This document shows, one piece after another, positions 25,690 through 36,583 of a DNA stretch of 64,000 nt (position 1 is its first letter; each line of letters opens with the position of its first letter). The translations under genes and the position numbers were made by a program. Under the pieces are notes generated by a model that was not told the origin of the DNA, ran no database searches, and worked only from the letters and a program-made list of their open reading frames with translations. Source of the stretch: Poecilobothrus nobilitatus. Taxonomy: Eukaryota; Arthropoda; Insecta; Diptera; Dolichopodidae. Location: contig OX352773.1 in assembly GCA_947095535.1 (NCBI GenBank), positions 211,006,093 to 211,070,092 of the forward strand, written 5' to 3'.

Positions 25690-27560
25690 GAATCTGGACA
25701 AAATCCGTCCATGGGTTCGGATTCTGGAAGCTTCCGAATGATTCCGGGCTTTTGGAGATAATCTCCGCAAACGAGATTATCTCCAAAAGCAACAAAGATA
25801 GAACCTTCAAATTTTGTACAATGATGTTTCTTGCGGTTCGATTTATGTCTCTGAAATTTAAGAGGATTTGGTCCATGGGTTTGGGTTTTGGAAGCTTCCG
25901 AACGAGCACCAGAGCAAATGAGATTATTTCCAAAACCAACAAAGATAGAACCTTCAAATTTTGTACAATGATGTTCCTTCCCGTTCGATTTATGTCTCTG
26001 AAATTTAAGAGGATTTGGTCCATGGGTTTGGATTTGGAAGCTTCCGAACGAGCCCCAGAGCAAATGAGATTATCTCCAAAACCAATAAAGATATAACCTT
26101 TACTTTTGGCAGAATGGTGTTCTTTCATGTATGATTTAGGCCTCTGAAATGTGAGAAGATTTGGTCCATGGGTTCGGGTTTTGGAAACTTCCGAACGAGC
26201 CCCAGAGTAAACGAGATTATCTCCAAAACCAATAAAGATAGCACCTTTAAATTTTTTATAATGATGTTTCTTCCAGTTTGATTTATGTCTCTAAAATTTA
26301 AGAGGATGTGGTCCATGGGTTTGGATTTTGGAAGCTTCCGAACGAGCCCCAGAGCAAATAAGATTATCTCCAAAAACAACAAATATATATAACCTTTAAA
26401 TTTGGCCGAATGGTGTTTTTTCATGTTTGATTTAAGTCTCTGAAATTTGAGAAGATTTGGCCATGGGTTTAAATTTGAAAGAATTTGAACCGTGGATTCG
26501 AATTTTGGAAGCTTCCGAACGAGCCGCAGAGCAAATGAGATTATATCCAATACGAACAAAGGTAGAACCTTTGAATTTGGTACAATGGTGTTCTTTCGTG
26601 TTTGATTTATGTCTCTGAAATTTAAGAGGATTTGGTCCATGGGTTTGGTTTTGGAAGCTTCCGAACGAGCACCAGAGCAAATGAGATTATCTCCAAAACC
26701 AACAAAGATATAACCTTTAAATTTGGCAGGGTGGTGTTCTTTCATGTTTTATTTAAGTCTCTGAAATGTGAGAAGATTTGGTCCATGGGTTCGGGTTTTG
26801 GAAACTTCCGAACGAGCCCCAGAGCAAACGAGATTATCTCCAAAACCAATAAAGATAGAAACTTTAAATTTTTTATAATGATGTTTCTTCCAGTTTGATT
26901 TATGTCTCTAAAATTTAAGAGGATGTGGTCCATGGGTTTGGATTTTGGAAGCTTCCGAACGAGCCCCAGAGCAAATGAGATTATCTCCAAAAACAACAAA
27001 TATATAACCTTTACTTTTGGCATAATGGTGTTCTTTCATGTATGATTTAGGCCTCTGAAATTTGAGAGGATTTGGTCCTTGGGTTCGGATTTTGAAAGCT
27101 TCCAAACGAGCCTCAGAGCAAATGATATTATCTCCAAATGCAACAAAGATATAACCTTTAAATTAGGCAGAATGGTGTTCCTTCATGTTTGATTTATGTT
27201 TCTGAAATTTGTGAGGATTTGGTCCATGGGTTCAAATCTTGGAAGCTTCCGGACGAGCCCCAGAGCAAACGAGTATATCTCCACAACCAACAAAGATAGA
27301 ACTTTTATTTTTAGTACAAAGGTGTTCTGTTATGTTTCCTTTTCTGTAAAATTGGAAACTGACATTTGAAAGAATTTGAAACATGGGTTCGTATTTTGGA
27401 AACTTCCGGACGAGCACAAGAGCAACGAGCATATCTCCAAAACCAACAAAAGTAGAACCTTTAAATTTAATAGAATGGTGTTCTGGCAAGTTTTCTTTAT
27501 GTTCCTGAGATGGATTCGATGAATTGGAGTGGCAATTCGGGTAGCTGACACAAACATCCC
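25690..27560 (+). repeat. 147-bp minisatellite, about 12-13 units, with higher-order structure
   Basis: The marker GAAGCTTCCG (or GAAACTTCCG) recurs at 25727, 25891, 26037, 26184, 26331, 26508, 26654, 26801, 26948, about 27095, 27242 and 27399. Spacings are 164, 146, 147, 147, 177, 146, 147, 147, 147, 147 and 157. A decayed unit follows to about 27560. Variant units containing GAAACTTCC with a TTTTTTATAATGATG segment occur at 26184 and again at 26801, 617 bases apart, each followed by the same kind of neighbour. The array therefore grew partly by duplicating a four-unit block. The 177-base spacing contains an extra internal ~30-base duplication. As 147 is 49 codons, chance frames stay open along the array on both strands; I do not read them as genes. 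Confidence 0.9.
25749..25789. repeat. perfect 17-bp hairpin at the head of the minisatellite
   Basis: CTTTTGGAGATAATCTC (25749-25765) is exactly mirrored at 25773-25789 across the seven-base loop CGCAAAC. The right arm is the normal repeat-unit sequence, so the left arm is an inverted copy of part of one unit. This also explains the longer first spacing of 164. Confidence 0.9.
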
Positions 27561-27802
27561 AAGGACTACCAATCTTCGAAAATAATTAAGATAGAAACTT
27601 AAAATTTTATACAAGGGTGTCAAGCATATCCCAAGCGGATGCCTCTTTTACGTTCTTGAAATTCGAGTTGAATAAGACAGAAAAGGGAAGAAGTTCAAGC
27701 AGCTGCCAAAAACACTTATGGAGTGTTAATTTAATTCGAATTATTCAGGTGTAGGGTATTAATAAGTCGGTTGCATCGACTTACTGTTACATTTACTTGT
27801 TT

Positions 27803-28205
27803 CTAAACAAACTAATGGAAATTCAACTAAAAGGAAAACAAAAGGAAATTCACCATATATTGAAATAAAGTTAATTTAATTTATGTTTAATAAACTTCAG
27901 CTTTTTAATGTCAATTATAAAATCGTTTTAAATCTTTAGTGTTAAAATTTCATATAAAATTTCAACTTGTATTTGAAAATCCTATCAGTTAACAGTTTTA
28001 AATTATTTAACTTCTTTTACAATCATATTAATTTATTGCCGAATTATCATTAAGATTAAAATTCCTTGATTTAAGTTTTGAAAACAAAAAAAACTGTTTT
28101 CAAAAACCTTCAATACTAAACAATAAAAAAAAATTTCATTTAGTGCCAAATATTAGAACCATTTCAATTGTTTTAGCTGATATGAATTATAAACTTGGAT
28201 CATCA
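27803..28205. other. spacer between elements D and A
   Basis: About 400 bases of A+T-rich sequence without a frame or repeat that I can recognise. It separates two DINE-like insertions. Confidence 0.5.
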
Positions 28206-29798
28206 TTATACCCGTACGATAGGATCGGGTATAATAAAATTACTCCTCCGTTTGTAACACCTCGAAATAAGCGAGCTAGATATACCTTCAAAGGTATGGA
28301 TCGGATCAGAAAAAAATTCTAAGACTTTTGAGCCATGTCCGTCCGTCCGTCCGTCCGTCCGTCCGTCAGCACGCTAACTCAAAAACTAAGAAAGCTAGAA
28401 TCTTGAAATTTACCCAAAATATTTTGGGAGTAATTTGTAGGTTCCCTATTTTTTTTGGTTGAGTTTGGACAAAGCCTTAGGGTAGCTCTCGAACACCTAA
28501 CTTTTAGATCCCCACATTTTTTTTGCAATAGAGCTATGAAATTTTAACTACTGATACATCTCACAAAAATATTAATTTTATTTTTTACAACTTTTTTTTG
28601 TAGCCCCACCCGTTACGGAGCTACAGCTCCCCAAAGGTTCAAAAAAGCTCTATATTTAAATTGTTATAGCACAAGTTGTATAAGGTATATCTTCATTTTG
28701 AAAACCCCAAACGATTATTACTTTTATTAGCTTTAAAAGTATATATATAATATATATATATTTGTGGCATACGGTGTCTTAATTTACCGTTATGTGAAAC
28801 TCAAATTTTGCAAAATCCTTCAACCCTTCTATCTTCTAAATGGTTTAAGTTGGAAACTTGAAATTTCGATAGAAGTTAGATCTTTGAAAATAAGTATGAG
28901 TCATTTCAGAAATTTTTTTTGTATCACCCCCCGTTTAGGAGCTGTAAGGGGTCAAAAACTTAAAATTTCCTATTTTTAAACACCTGTAACTTGAACACCT
29001 GTTAAAATTTTTTTGAAGTAATACACAAAAATTAAAGCTTGAACATTATACTCTTATTTCTGTTAATAACTTTTTTTAATAATATAGGGTTACTTTATAA
29101 TTGACGAAAGTGTTACTTGATTTTTTCAAATTTTCTAACAAATTTCTTTAACCAATTTTTTGCATTTTGTTTTACTCAATAATTTGAGATTGTTGAGGAT
29201 ATAACGCGTAGTACATAAAAATGTAAATAAATAAACAACATAACGGTTGCTTGAAGAATTTTTTATTTATATGATATTAATATACATACAAAGTTATATA
29301 ATATCATGTTTATTTACATATCGTATATGTCACTAGTAAATGAATTTTAATAGTATAGATGTATATTATATAGCGCCGTATTTACATATACATATATGTA
29401 TTTTATTTTACTTATAAGAAATTATTCTGTCAATGGAATATTTAAATATAATATAATAAAATATTTAAAATTATATTTACTATTTTGTACTAAGTAGATT
29501 TAATATACATTTACCGCTTAGTATTAAATGGTACTATAGAATATTTGAAAAAGTTTTGGATTGATAATCGTTATGTGAAAGGTTAGAATCTCCTTTTGAA
29601 GAATGTACATATAAACATATAGTTTGAATATATGTACAACCCATAGTTCTAGAAATTATAAAATTCACCCAAATTATTTTAAAATACTAAAATATTAAAA
29701 AAATAATATTGTGAGCAGAGTGACAGGCTGTGAACATACTAACGGTTCGTACAGGTATCTAAGAGTTGACAAAGGCAACTGTATTCTTCCTCGTTTTT
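28206..29798 (+). mobile_element. DINE-1-like element, family A copy 2
   Basis: A full-length direct copy of 362-1944. It has the 5' subterminal repeat ATACCCGTACGA (28208-28219), seven GTCC units (28337-28364, one more than copy 1) and the conserved interior. The 3' subterminal repeat (29747-29758) has one change, the terminal hairpin one mismatch, and the terminus is TTCCTCGTTTTT. It runs directly into a family B element with no spacer, so the two termini are head-to-tail. An apparent 71-codon frame at 28764-28979 lies in shared non-coding modules and is not a gene. Confidence 0.82.
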
Positions 29799-30465
29799 AG
29801 TACATTTTTCAAAAACATTTTGAAAAATGTACTTATTATTTCACTGTGACAGCGTTCGTCTGTTTACAAAACCATTACACCGTTGAAGCTAAATCAATGA
29901 AATTTTAACCATAGATAGATAGATATCTTTATCAAAATTAGTTGTCTTTTTTTACCGTTACGGGCTACAGATCCTCAAAGTTTTAAAAAGCCCTATTTTG
30001 ACATGTGTATATCTCAGGTTTTGGTTAACATATTTTTCATCTAAAAACACCGAACGACAAGATTTTTAGAAAACCGGAACTTTTCTTATTTTGATAAAAC
30101 AATATAAAATATTTCAATGTTTTGCAATTTACTATTTAAATTTACCGTTATGTAAAGACCAAATAGTAAAGACTATTTAAATTTACCGTTATGTAAAAAC
30201 AAAACTTAGTCATCATCTTTTTCAAAATAAAAGGCAAAAATTAAAATTTCAACTTTATAATTTTACATGTTTTAACGGTTTTTTTTCAATTATGTAGAGT
30301 TTACTTAAAATTTAAGATTTAAGCCTCTTTATTTTTCACATTTTTTCTTATTATATAAAATTTTCAAATTTTGATGCAGAGTCACAATTCTCAACAGTTT
30401 ATATTGTTTTTTTGGAAATGTGAGCCGTTTAAAACGGTTAGTTTACATTCTGCCTTGTTTTATTC
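29799..30465 (+). mobile_element. DINE-like element, family B (first tandem copy)
   Basis: Opens with a perfect 15-bp hairpin, GTACATTTTTCAAAA (29800-29814) against 29818-29832, matching the hairpin-like 5' end of the minus-strand copies at 56512-58544. It then follows the same order of blocks: TTCACTGTGACAG, GTCTGTTTACAAAACC, CACCGTTGAAG, a GTTACGGGCTACAG segment, and two TTTACCGTTATGT boxes (30141 and 30182). It ends with hairpin CCGTTT/AAACGG (about 30425-30437) and terminus TTTACATTCTGCCTTGTTTT. The GTCC run has been lost here. It is shorter than the minus-strand copy and non-coding. Confidence 0.72.
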
Positions 30466-30932
30466 TACAAACGACTTTTTTTCACCTTTATAAATTAATG
30501 TCAAAATTATACAATTTTTTGCATTTTGGTAACATTTAGCGTTCTGAAGACAACATTTTGCAATAATTGGTTAACTTCAAAAGATTGAAAGATCTTTCAG
30601 AATTAGTAAAAGTTACCTCAACATTTTTTTTTGTTCCCTTCTCCGTTTCAAAGCTATTAAGGGTTAAAAATTGAAATTAAAAAAATTGCTATTTTTAGTG
30701 ACCTGTAACTTAGGTACCTGTACATTCAATATCATAATTTTACATTTGTTAATGGTTTTTCTTAAATATTTAAGATTTCATTAAAATTGAAAAGAAGTGT
30801 TTCTTTATTTTTCAAGAACAATTAAAAATTTTCAAATTTTTGTGCAACTCACTATATTCTAAATTTTTTGTGTTGTCTTTTGTAAAATGTACGCCTTTCA
30901 AAACTGTTCATTTTTATTTTGTCTTGTTATTC
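30466..30932 (+). mobile_element. DINE-like element, family B (second, 5'-truncated tandem copy)
   Basis: Directly after the family B terminus, internal family B modules restart: AAATTAATGTCAAAATTATACAA, then GAATTAGTAAAAGTTACCTCA, then a CTATTTTTAGTGACCTGTAACTT block, all seen here in pieces. They run to a second, worn 3' end (AAACTGTTC near 30900 and TTGTCTTGTT near 30925). The 5' hairpin and GTCC run are missing. Head-to-tail partial copies suit either rolling-circle or tandem-duplication growth. Confidence 0.6.
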
Positions 30933-33601
30933 CTTATAATTTTGAAGTATTTTTTGTTGATAATCGTCTTTTTGATGCGTTAAACTCTCTTAAAAATAAT
31001 TATGTATATTTAAAGATAAATTTAATTACATTTACAGATTCAGATTGTTTTTTTTTTTGTTTTTTAAATTATCTTAAATTTATTATTTAAATCCTCTTCA
31101 ACATTTTAAATATCTGTATAATTGTTCTTGATCTGTTCAGACAAAATTTTTGTAATTATATTATTCAATTTCTTTAGGCTTTATGCTAAAAGATTTGAGA
31201 ATATTTATAAGTATAGTTGAAAAAAAGAAAACAATAACCTTTCAGTTTTGATTGTAATAACCATCATAAAAGTCAATTATTTTTTATTTTATTAACAATT
31301 TCTTTTTTGTAAATTGTAACCCTTAACTTTTGTTTTTTTTTTTTTTTGTTTAAATTCACACCATAACATTTAAAGTTAACAAAAAATTTACTTAGATACA
31401 GTATTTTTGAATTTTATTTTCCATATGTATGTAGTTTTGTATCTTCGTTTTGTTTTTGTAATAATAAAAAAAAAAAAAAAAAAAACAAAATAATATTTAA
31501 TTCTTGTTTTGTTGAAATCATTCTAAATTTCTTCCCTTCTTTTTTTTTTATTTTTTTTTTATTTTACAACAATAAGGAAGACAATCAAAACCTGCAAAAC
31601 ATTTACAAAAACCATCGTTTGTTATCCAAAAATAAAAAAAAAAAAAACAAAAAAACATACAAAAAAAAAAAAAGAAAAAAAGAAGTAAAATGAAGTCAGA
31701 TAACAATAATGATCATTTTCTTGATGCACATCATTACTATCATGTTAAGTATTGAGCGCAACCGCAACAAGAATAAAAAAAAAAAATATATATATAATAA
31801 AATCGAATTTAATCCAAATCTAAGGAAACACTATGTATAAAAAAAAAACTAAATCTTTTTTTTTTTTTTTTAATTTTTGTTTCTGGTTCGCATAATCATT
31901 TTTCTCTAATCAATTACATGACTTTAAGAGTCCATTTGAAACAAGCAATAAAAATCACTATACAACCATACCTTTTAATTTACAAAAGAAAAATTAAAAA
32001 AAAAAATAAATGAAAAAAATCTGATCAAATGTGGTGCTCTGTTTTTATGACCATAACATTTTCCGGGACACATTTTTAAACAAAAAAATAAAAAAAAAAA
32101 AAAAAACACAAAAAAATTTAATAGCTATCAGCACCATGAACGTTATTTTTGTTATTTTTATTACATTGATCTGTTTTAACTCGATTATACTTGTTGTCTT
32201 GCTTTGCTATATAATAAAAGCGCATATTTTTCTTTTGTTTTTCTTTTTTATTAATCCCAAAAAAAAAAAAAAAAAAAACAAAAAAAAAAAAAAAATTCAA
32301 TAAATTTTAGAGTTTTTGCAATCAAAATCAAAGTTATCAAAGCTCATATTTCTTAATTATCGTTCTTTTATAGACTAACCAATCGACTAACCAACGGCCA
32401 ACTAACTACTCATGCAAACTGTCTTTTTAAAAAAGAATAAAATAAAAAGAAAAACAAAACAAAAAAAAAAAAATTAAAAATTAAATAAAATCACCTTACC
32501 ACAGTCTCTAACAAATCTAACCGAACCAAAAAAAAAAAAAAAAAATATAATATGTGTATACTTGTCATTATATATGTTTCGCACATAAATATGTAATATA
32601 TAATATTATGTAGATACATATATGTGTCATGTAGAATATAAATGTGATATGAGAGCAACAATTTTATTTATATTTTAATGCCAGCCAGCCATATTTTTAT
32701 CCATTTTCATGGGTAATTTAAAACCTAATCAAACAGACCTAGCCAGACTTTAGGCAAAAATAAAAAAAGAAAACAATATTTTTTTATTTTTTATTTTGTC
32801 CAGTATGTTTATTTTTTTTCTTTTTATTGCTTTTCTTTTAAAATTTATTATGATTTTGAATTTGGGCGATTCAATGATTAAAACTTTGTTCATAGCGAAA
32901 GTTAAATTTTTTTTTTGTTATATACAAGAAAGAAAATTGAAATTTCAAAAATTTTAAATTTATAATAGATATATTGTATTTATCTTGTTTGGACCCAGCT
33001 GCATCACAATTACGGTGATTACATGGATTAATGTAATGTTAAATGGCCGAATATCTCGCTTATTCAAGTTTCAATTTCTTTAATGGATGATTTTTTTTGG
33101 TTATAAGGAAGCCATAAATAAATCTCTGTACCTAATTTTCGATCTCGAAATACTGATTTTCATTTTATAATATACTGGGCAATTTTTAAAATGTAAAACA
33201 CATTAAGATGAATTCAAAGCTCGTAGAAAATATTAAAAGTTTGATCGTTGGTTGGTGTATATCGTTGTTGGGCAAAAGATGATCGTTGAATAAAAGTTTT
33301 TGGAGTGTTTACGTGTCGAAACGGATTTTGTCCACAATCTATATTTAATCTAAATCCATAATACTATAAAAACGATGGCGTGTCGCCTCTTATCAAAATA
33401 TTTATTCTATCGTAGGATGTAATTTTTTTGTGTTCATAAGATATAATTGTCACAATGCAAAAGGTAAAACGAAAAATTTTTAATAGATTTTCAAGCGGCG
33501 CACGCACAAGGACACAATACAATTAAAATTTATCTCAAAGAAAAGTCAAAGTTATGGTTATACATTTGAACTTTGACCTAAAGAAAACATAATGTTTATT
33601 T
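30933..33601. other. non-coding A+T-rich region
   Basis: No supportable gene. Long A tracts are packed into 31450-32300 and produce mirror-image Lys- and Phe-rich frames on both strands at 32031-32303, which are not credible. The patch 33000-33500 is somewhat less A+T-rich but has no frame longer than about 25 codons that looks coding. Confidence 0.5.
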
Positions 33602-33612
33602 AAAGAATTTGT

Positions 33613-33808
33613 TAAGGCGCCTCGGTGACCTAGTGGGTAAGAGCGCATAAAATACGCTGTAAATATCGAGGGAGTGTAAGTTCGGATTCCATACACGTCG
33701 TAAGAGTTATTCCCCCTTACGACATTTACAGCCACGTCTGAACAGGAAAGACTGTGTAATTTCCTGTCCACATTTATGTGGCAGAGAAATGCATTAAAAA
33801 AAAAAAAA
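33613..33808 (+). mobile_element. tRNA-derived SINE, copy 2 (full length)
   Basis: Begins AAGGCGCCTCGGTGACC. An A-box-like TAGTGGGTAAGAGCGC (33631-33646) follows, then a B-box-like AGTTCGGATTCC (33679-33690, with one extra base relative to copy 1). Next comes the shared body, with CCCTTACGAC, ACAGCCACG and CTGAACAGGAAAG, then a 3' palindrome CCACATTTATGTGG and GCAGAGAAATGC before an A tail. It is bounded by an exact 11-bp target-site duplication AAAGAATTTGT (33602-33612 and 33809-33819, the second overlapping the A tail). Length, ends and orientation are thus fixed. Open frames over it are shadows. Confidence 0.9.
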
Positions 33809-33819
33809 AAAGAATTTGT

Positions 33820-34962
33820 GGAAATCCTTTTAATTTTTTTAATAAATTGTTGATGCTGATATGCAATTGCCCATTACATGGTAATCAATCAGTTCCTAGT
33901 AGCAATTACACATTACTTTGTATAGACTTTTTTAAAATTTATTATTTTATTGATAACTTATTTTGTATTTGCTGATTTTTAGATATAAACTTTTTTTTTT
34001 TTTTTTTGTTTTCTTGTGCGCCATGTTTATTGGTTGTAATTATTGTAATTATAAAATTTTAAAAATTAAAACAAAACAAAATTTAAAAAAAATTAGGAGC
34101 CGAAAGGTGTTTTTTTTTTTTGTTTTATAATAGAATATTTTGGGGAGGCCAAAAAATATATTTTTAATTTTTGAAAAATTGTATATAAAATCTGTTTCTT
34201 TTTATATCATTTGTAATTTAAACTCCCACTTATGTCCTTCAGTTACGGTTGATTAATTATTTCGATTAGTTTTCAAATTAATTTTAACATTTTTTTTTTT
34301 GTTTTTTTTTTTGTAATAGTTCAATAAATTAAAATGTGATATATGATTTTTTTTTGGTTTTTTGATTAAAAATTTTATCAAATTTTTTAAAAAAAAATAT
34401 CTTGGAAAGTTTTTTTTTTTCTCATTATTTCAATTAAATTAAAAATAAGATTTGTATCAATTTCCGAAAGTATTTTAAGATTTTGAAATGAATGTATAGT
34501 TTATTTAGATTAGATTACTATAAGATTCTTAAAATATGTATAAGAATAAATTGTTGTTTTAAAATAAATGTAATAATAGAATTAAAGTATAGTGTAGATA
34601 GGGTGTTTTAAAGGTGTATTTGTGAAATAGTCCTTGAAGGATAAAGTTATATAAAATAAATTTAAAAATTTTTTGTAAAATTTATTTTTATGTTTTAATT
34701 AAGTTTTGAAATAAAACCTTGAAATGGTCAATTTATTCAGATCTGAAAGAAATTAGACCTTTAAAATTATTTTATACCCAGTACCTAAAAATATGTGAAA
34801 CTATAAAAAAGTTTATTATAGCGCAATTTTGTTTTCTATTGTCGTAAAGGAATTTTTTTAAGTATGTCCTTATATTGAATTCAGTTGACTAGACAAGTTG
34901 AAATGTCGAACAAATTAAAAGAATTTTGCCCCTTTCACTCTAGTATATAATATTTATACAGT
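33820..34962. other. non-coding A+T-rich region
   Basis: No supportable gene. Poly-T tracts are frequent. A TATACCCAGTACC at about 34772 resembles a DINE-like 5' end, but nothing else of an element follows. Confidence 0.5.
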
Positions 34963-35168
34963 TTGACCTCGAGAGGTAACGAGGTAACCTGTATATGCTA
35001 TAGTATACTGAAGTAACTGAAGCATATACAGGCATATCAGTATACTATAACATATACTCAGACATAACGAAATAACCTGTATATGCTATAGTATACTGAA
35101 GTACTGAAGTATACAGGTTATATATACAGGCTTGACCTCGTACTGAGAGCTAACCTGTATATGCTTTA
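34963..35168. repeat. cluster of interleaved direct and inverted repeats
   Basis: The module TAACCTGTATATGCT starts at 34985, 35073 and 35151, and TTGACCTCG flanks the cluster at 34963 and 35132. Inverted copies lie between. CCTGTATATGCT (34988-34999) is perfectly mirrored at 35021-35032. A 21-base arm (34991-35011) is mirrored at 35037-35057 with one mismatch, so the same strand can choose between two stems. The core AGTATACT is itself a palindrome. Function is unknown; it could be a microsatellite-like derivative or a mobile-element relic. Confidence 0.8.
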
Positions 35169-36476
35169 GTATAGTTTTCCATTTTATTTTTTTATTCAAT
35201 TAAATGGAAAATAAAGTTAATGCTTAGTTTAGATCTTGAAACTTAAAATTATATAAAAAAAGAAATTGAATTTCACTAAAATAGATTCACCTTTTCCTAA
35301 AATTACCGATTATTTTAATCACATTCATTGTGGATTTATTTCATATAAACATAATAATTTGAATTTTTCGTCTAAATTCATTCGTTTCATATTATTTCTA
35401 TCTAAGAATGAAGTTATTGCTGAATTATTTAAAATCTTTTTAATGATTCGTAATAAAATTTTTCCTTTAATTATGTGGAACTACATATTTTGTTTAATTT
35501 TAAAGAATAAACGCTTTGAAAAATTTGCATGTAAAATTTACGAACCACTATAACTTCAGCATATACCGTATTAATTTTAGCCTATACCGTAAAAGAAAAT
35601 CTTATACAGTATTAATACAATCTTTACTATTAATACGGTATTTATACGGTATTAATACAATATTTACAATCTTTGTATTAATCTTACTATTAATACAATC
35701 TTTATAGCACATTTTCTTTTTCTCATTTTAGATTAAATCAATTATTTTATTCGATCAACATATATAGATTAATCCAAGTGATTTTACCCAAATACCAAAA
35801 TTAATCCAATAAAATTCTTCTTAATTTCTATATCAAATGTCTTCTTTCTCTTTTTACTATTTTGCAACACCAATTTATTTTTTTTACAAAGTAATCAAAA
35901 AGTATTTAAAATTTTATTATAACAGTAATCAAAACAAAAAAAAAAAAATTTTTTTTTTAAAAAGTCTTCTCAATCCGTAAAAAAAAAGAATTAAAGGTAA
36001 AAAAAATATTCAGATAATTTTTTAATGTACATAGGTATAATATAAGTATATATGTATATATTTATGTAGATATGTACATCCATTCATACATAATATAATT
36101 TAATTGAATTGAAATTGGTGTAAAATCTTATAGCAATTTTTTATTAAAAACAATTAAAGAGGTGTTGAGACTGTTGTATATGTTAAGTCATCTATTAAAA
36201 TTACTGAGATTATAATATTTATGTTTTTTTTTTTTTTTTTTTTTTATTCTATTTTTTTTAACAGACCGAATCGAAGAAAAAAATATCTACTTTTCAAGAA
36301 AAAAAAAAAAAAAAATAAATAAAATAAATAAATAAATAGGATAGATATTGAAGTTTAATTAAATGACTTTTTAAATACCCACCGCTTTATAATGTTATAT
36401 TATTCTATTTTGTTTTGCTTTGTGTTTTTTTGTTATATAAACTACAGTGATAGAGACTTTTTTTATATCAAAATCA
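35169..36476. other. non-coding region with short TA-rich repeats
   Basis: A frame at 35266-35553 could encode 95 residues of mixed composition, but nothing is recognised in it and it has no usable ATG near its start. At 35560-35710 the words TATACCGTA, TACGGTATT and ATTAATACAATCTTTA recur in both directions, a looser version of the cluster just upstream. Confidence 0.45.
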
Positions 36477-36583
36477 ACGGTAGCAGCAACAACAGCAGCG
36501 GTATGTCGCATTCCACTTACTTACCAATCAATTTTTATAATCAAAGTCGGTTGTCGGTGTTTGTTGTCGTTGTCGTAATGGCC
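36477..36583. repeat. (CAR)n facing (YTG)n inverted triplet pair
   Basis: GCAGCAACAACAGCAGCGG on the left faces TTGTCGGTGTTTGTTGTCG and GTTGTCG on the right over about 55 bases. This is the third opposed CAA/TTG-type pair in the window. The patch is visibly less A+T-rich than its surroundings. An 83-codon frame spans it without recognisable features. Confidence 0.45.

Larger units (their letters stand above)
25437..27802 (+). mobile_element. DINE-1/mini-me-like element (D) with internal minisatellite
   Basis: ATACCCTACACCT at 25437-25449 is perfectly mirrored by AGGTGTAGGGTAT at 27747-27759, a 13-bp subterminal inverted repeat. A hairpin AAGTCG/CGACTT (27764-27782) and the terminus TTACTTGTTT (27793-27802) follow. 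Near the 5' end, a TATATATTCTGAATCAGG segment, then GGAGTCGATTTAGC, then eight GTCC units (25572-25603) reproduce the mini-me core known from Diptera. Most of the interior is a tandem array of about 147-bp units, listed separately. There is no protein-coding domain. The 3' terminus is the clearest in the window and defines how the related ends of elements A, B and C should be read. Confidence 0.85.

Noticed and set aside
32031..32303. Mirror-image Lys-rich and Phe-rich open frames on both strands
   Set aside because: They are translations of poly-A/poly-T tracts; no domain and no codon structure.
34770..34800. TATACCCAGTACC resembling a DINE-like 5' end
   Set aside because: No GTCC run, core, subterminal partner or 3' hairpin follows within 2 kb.
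35266..35553. 95-codon frame of mixed composition
   Set aside because: Begins at TTG without an ATG near the start, carries no recognised motif and lies between two repeat clusters; chance remains the better reading.
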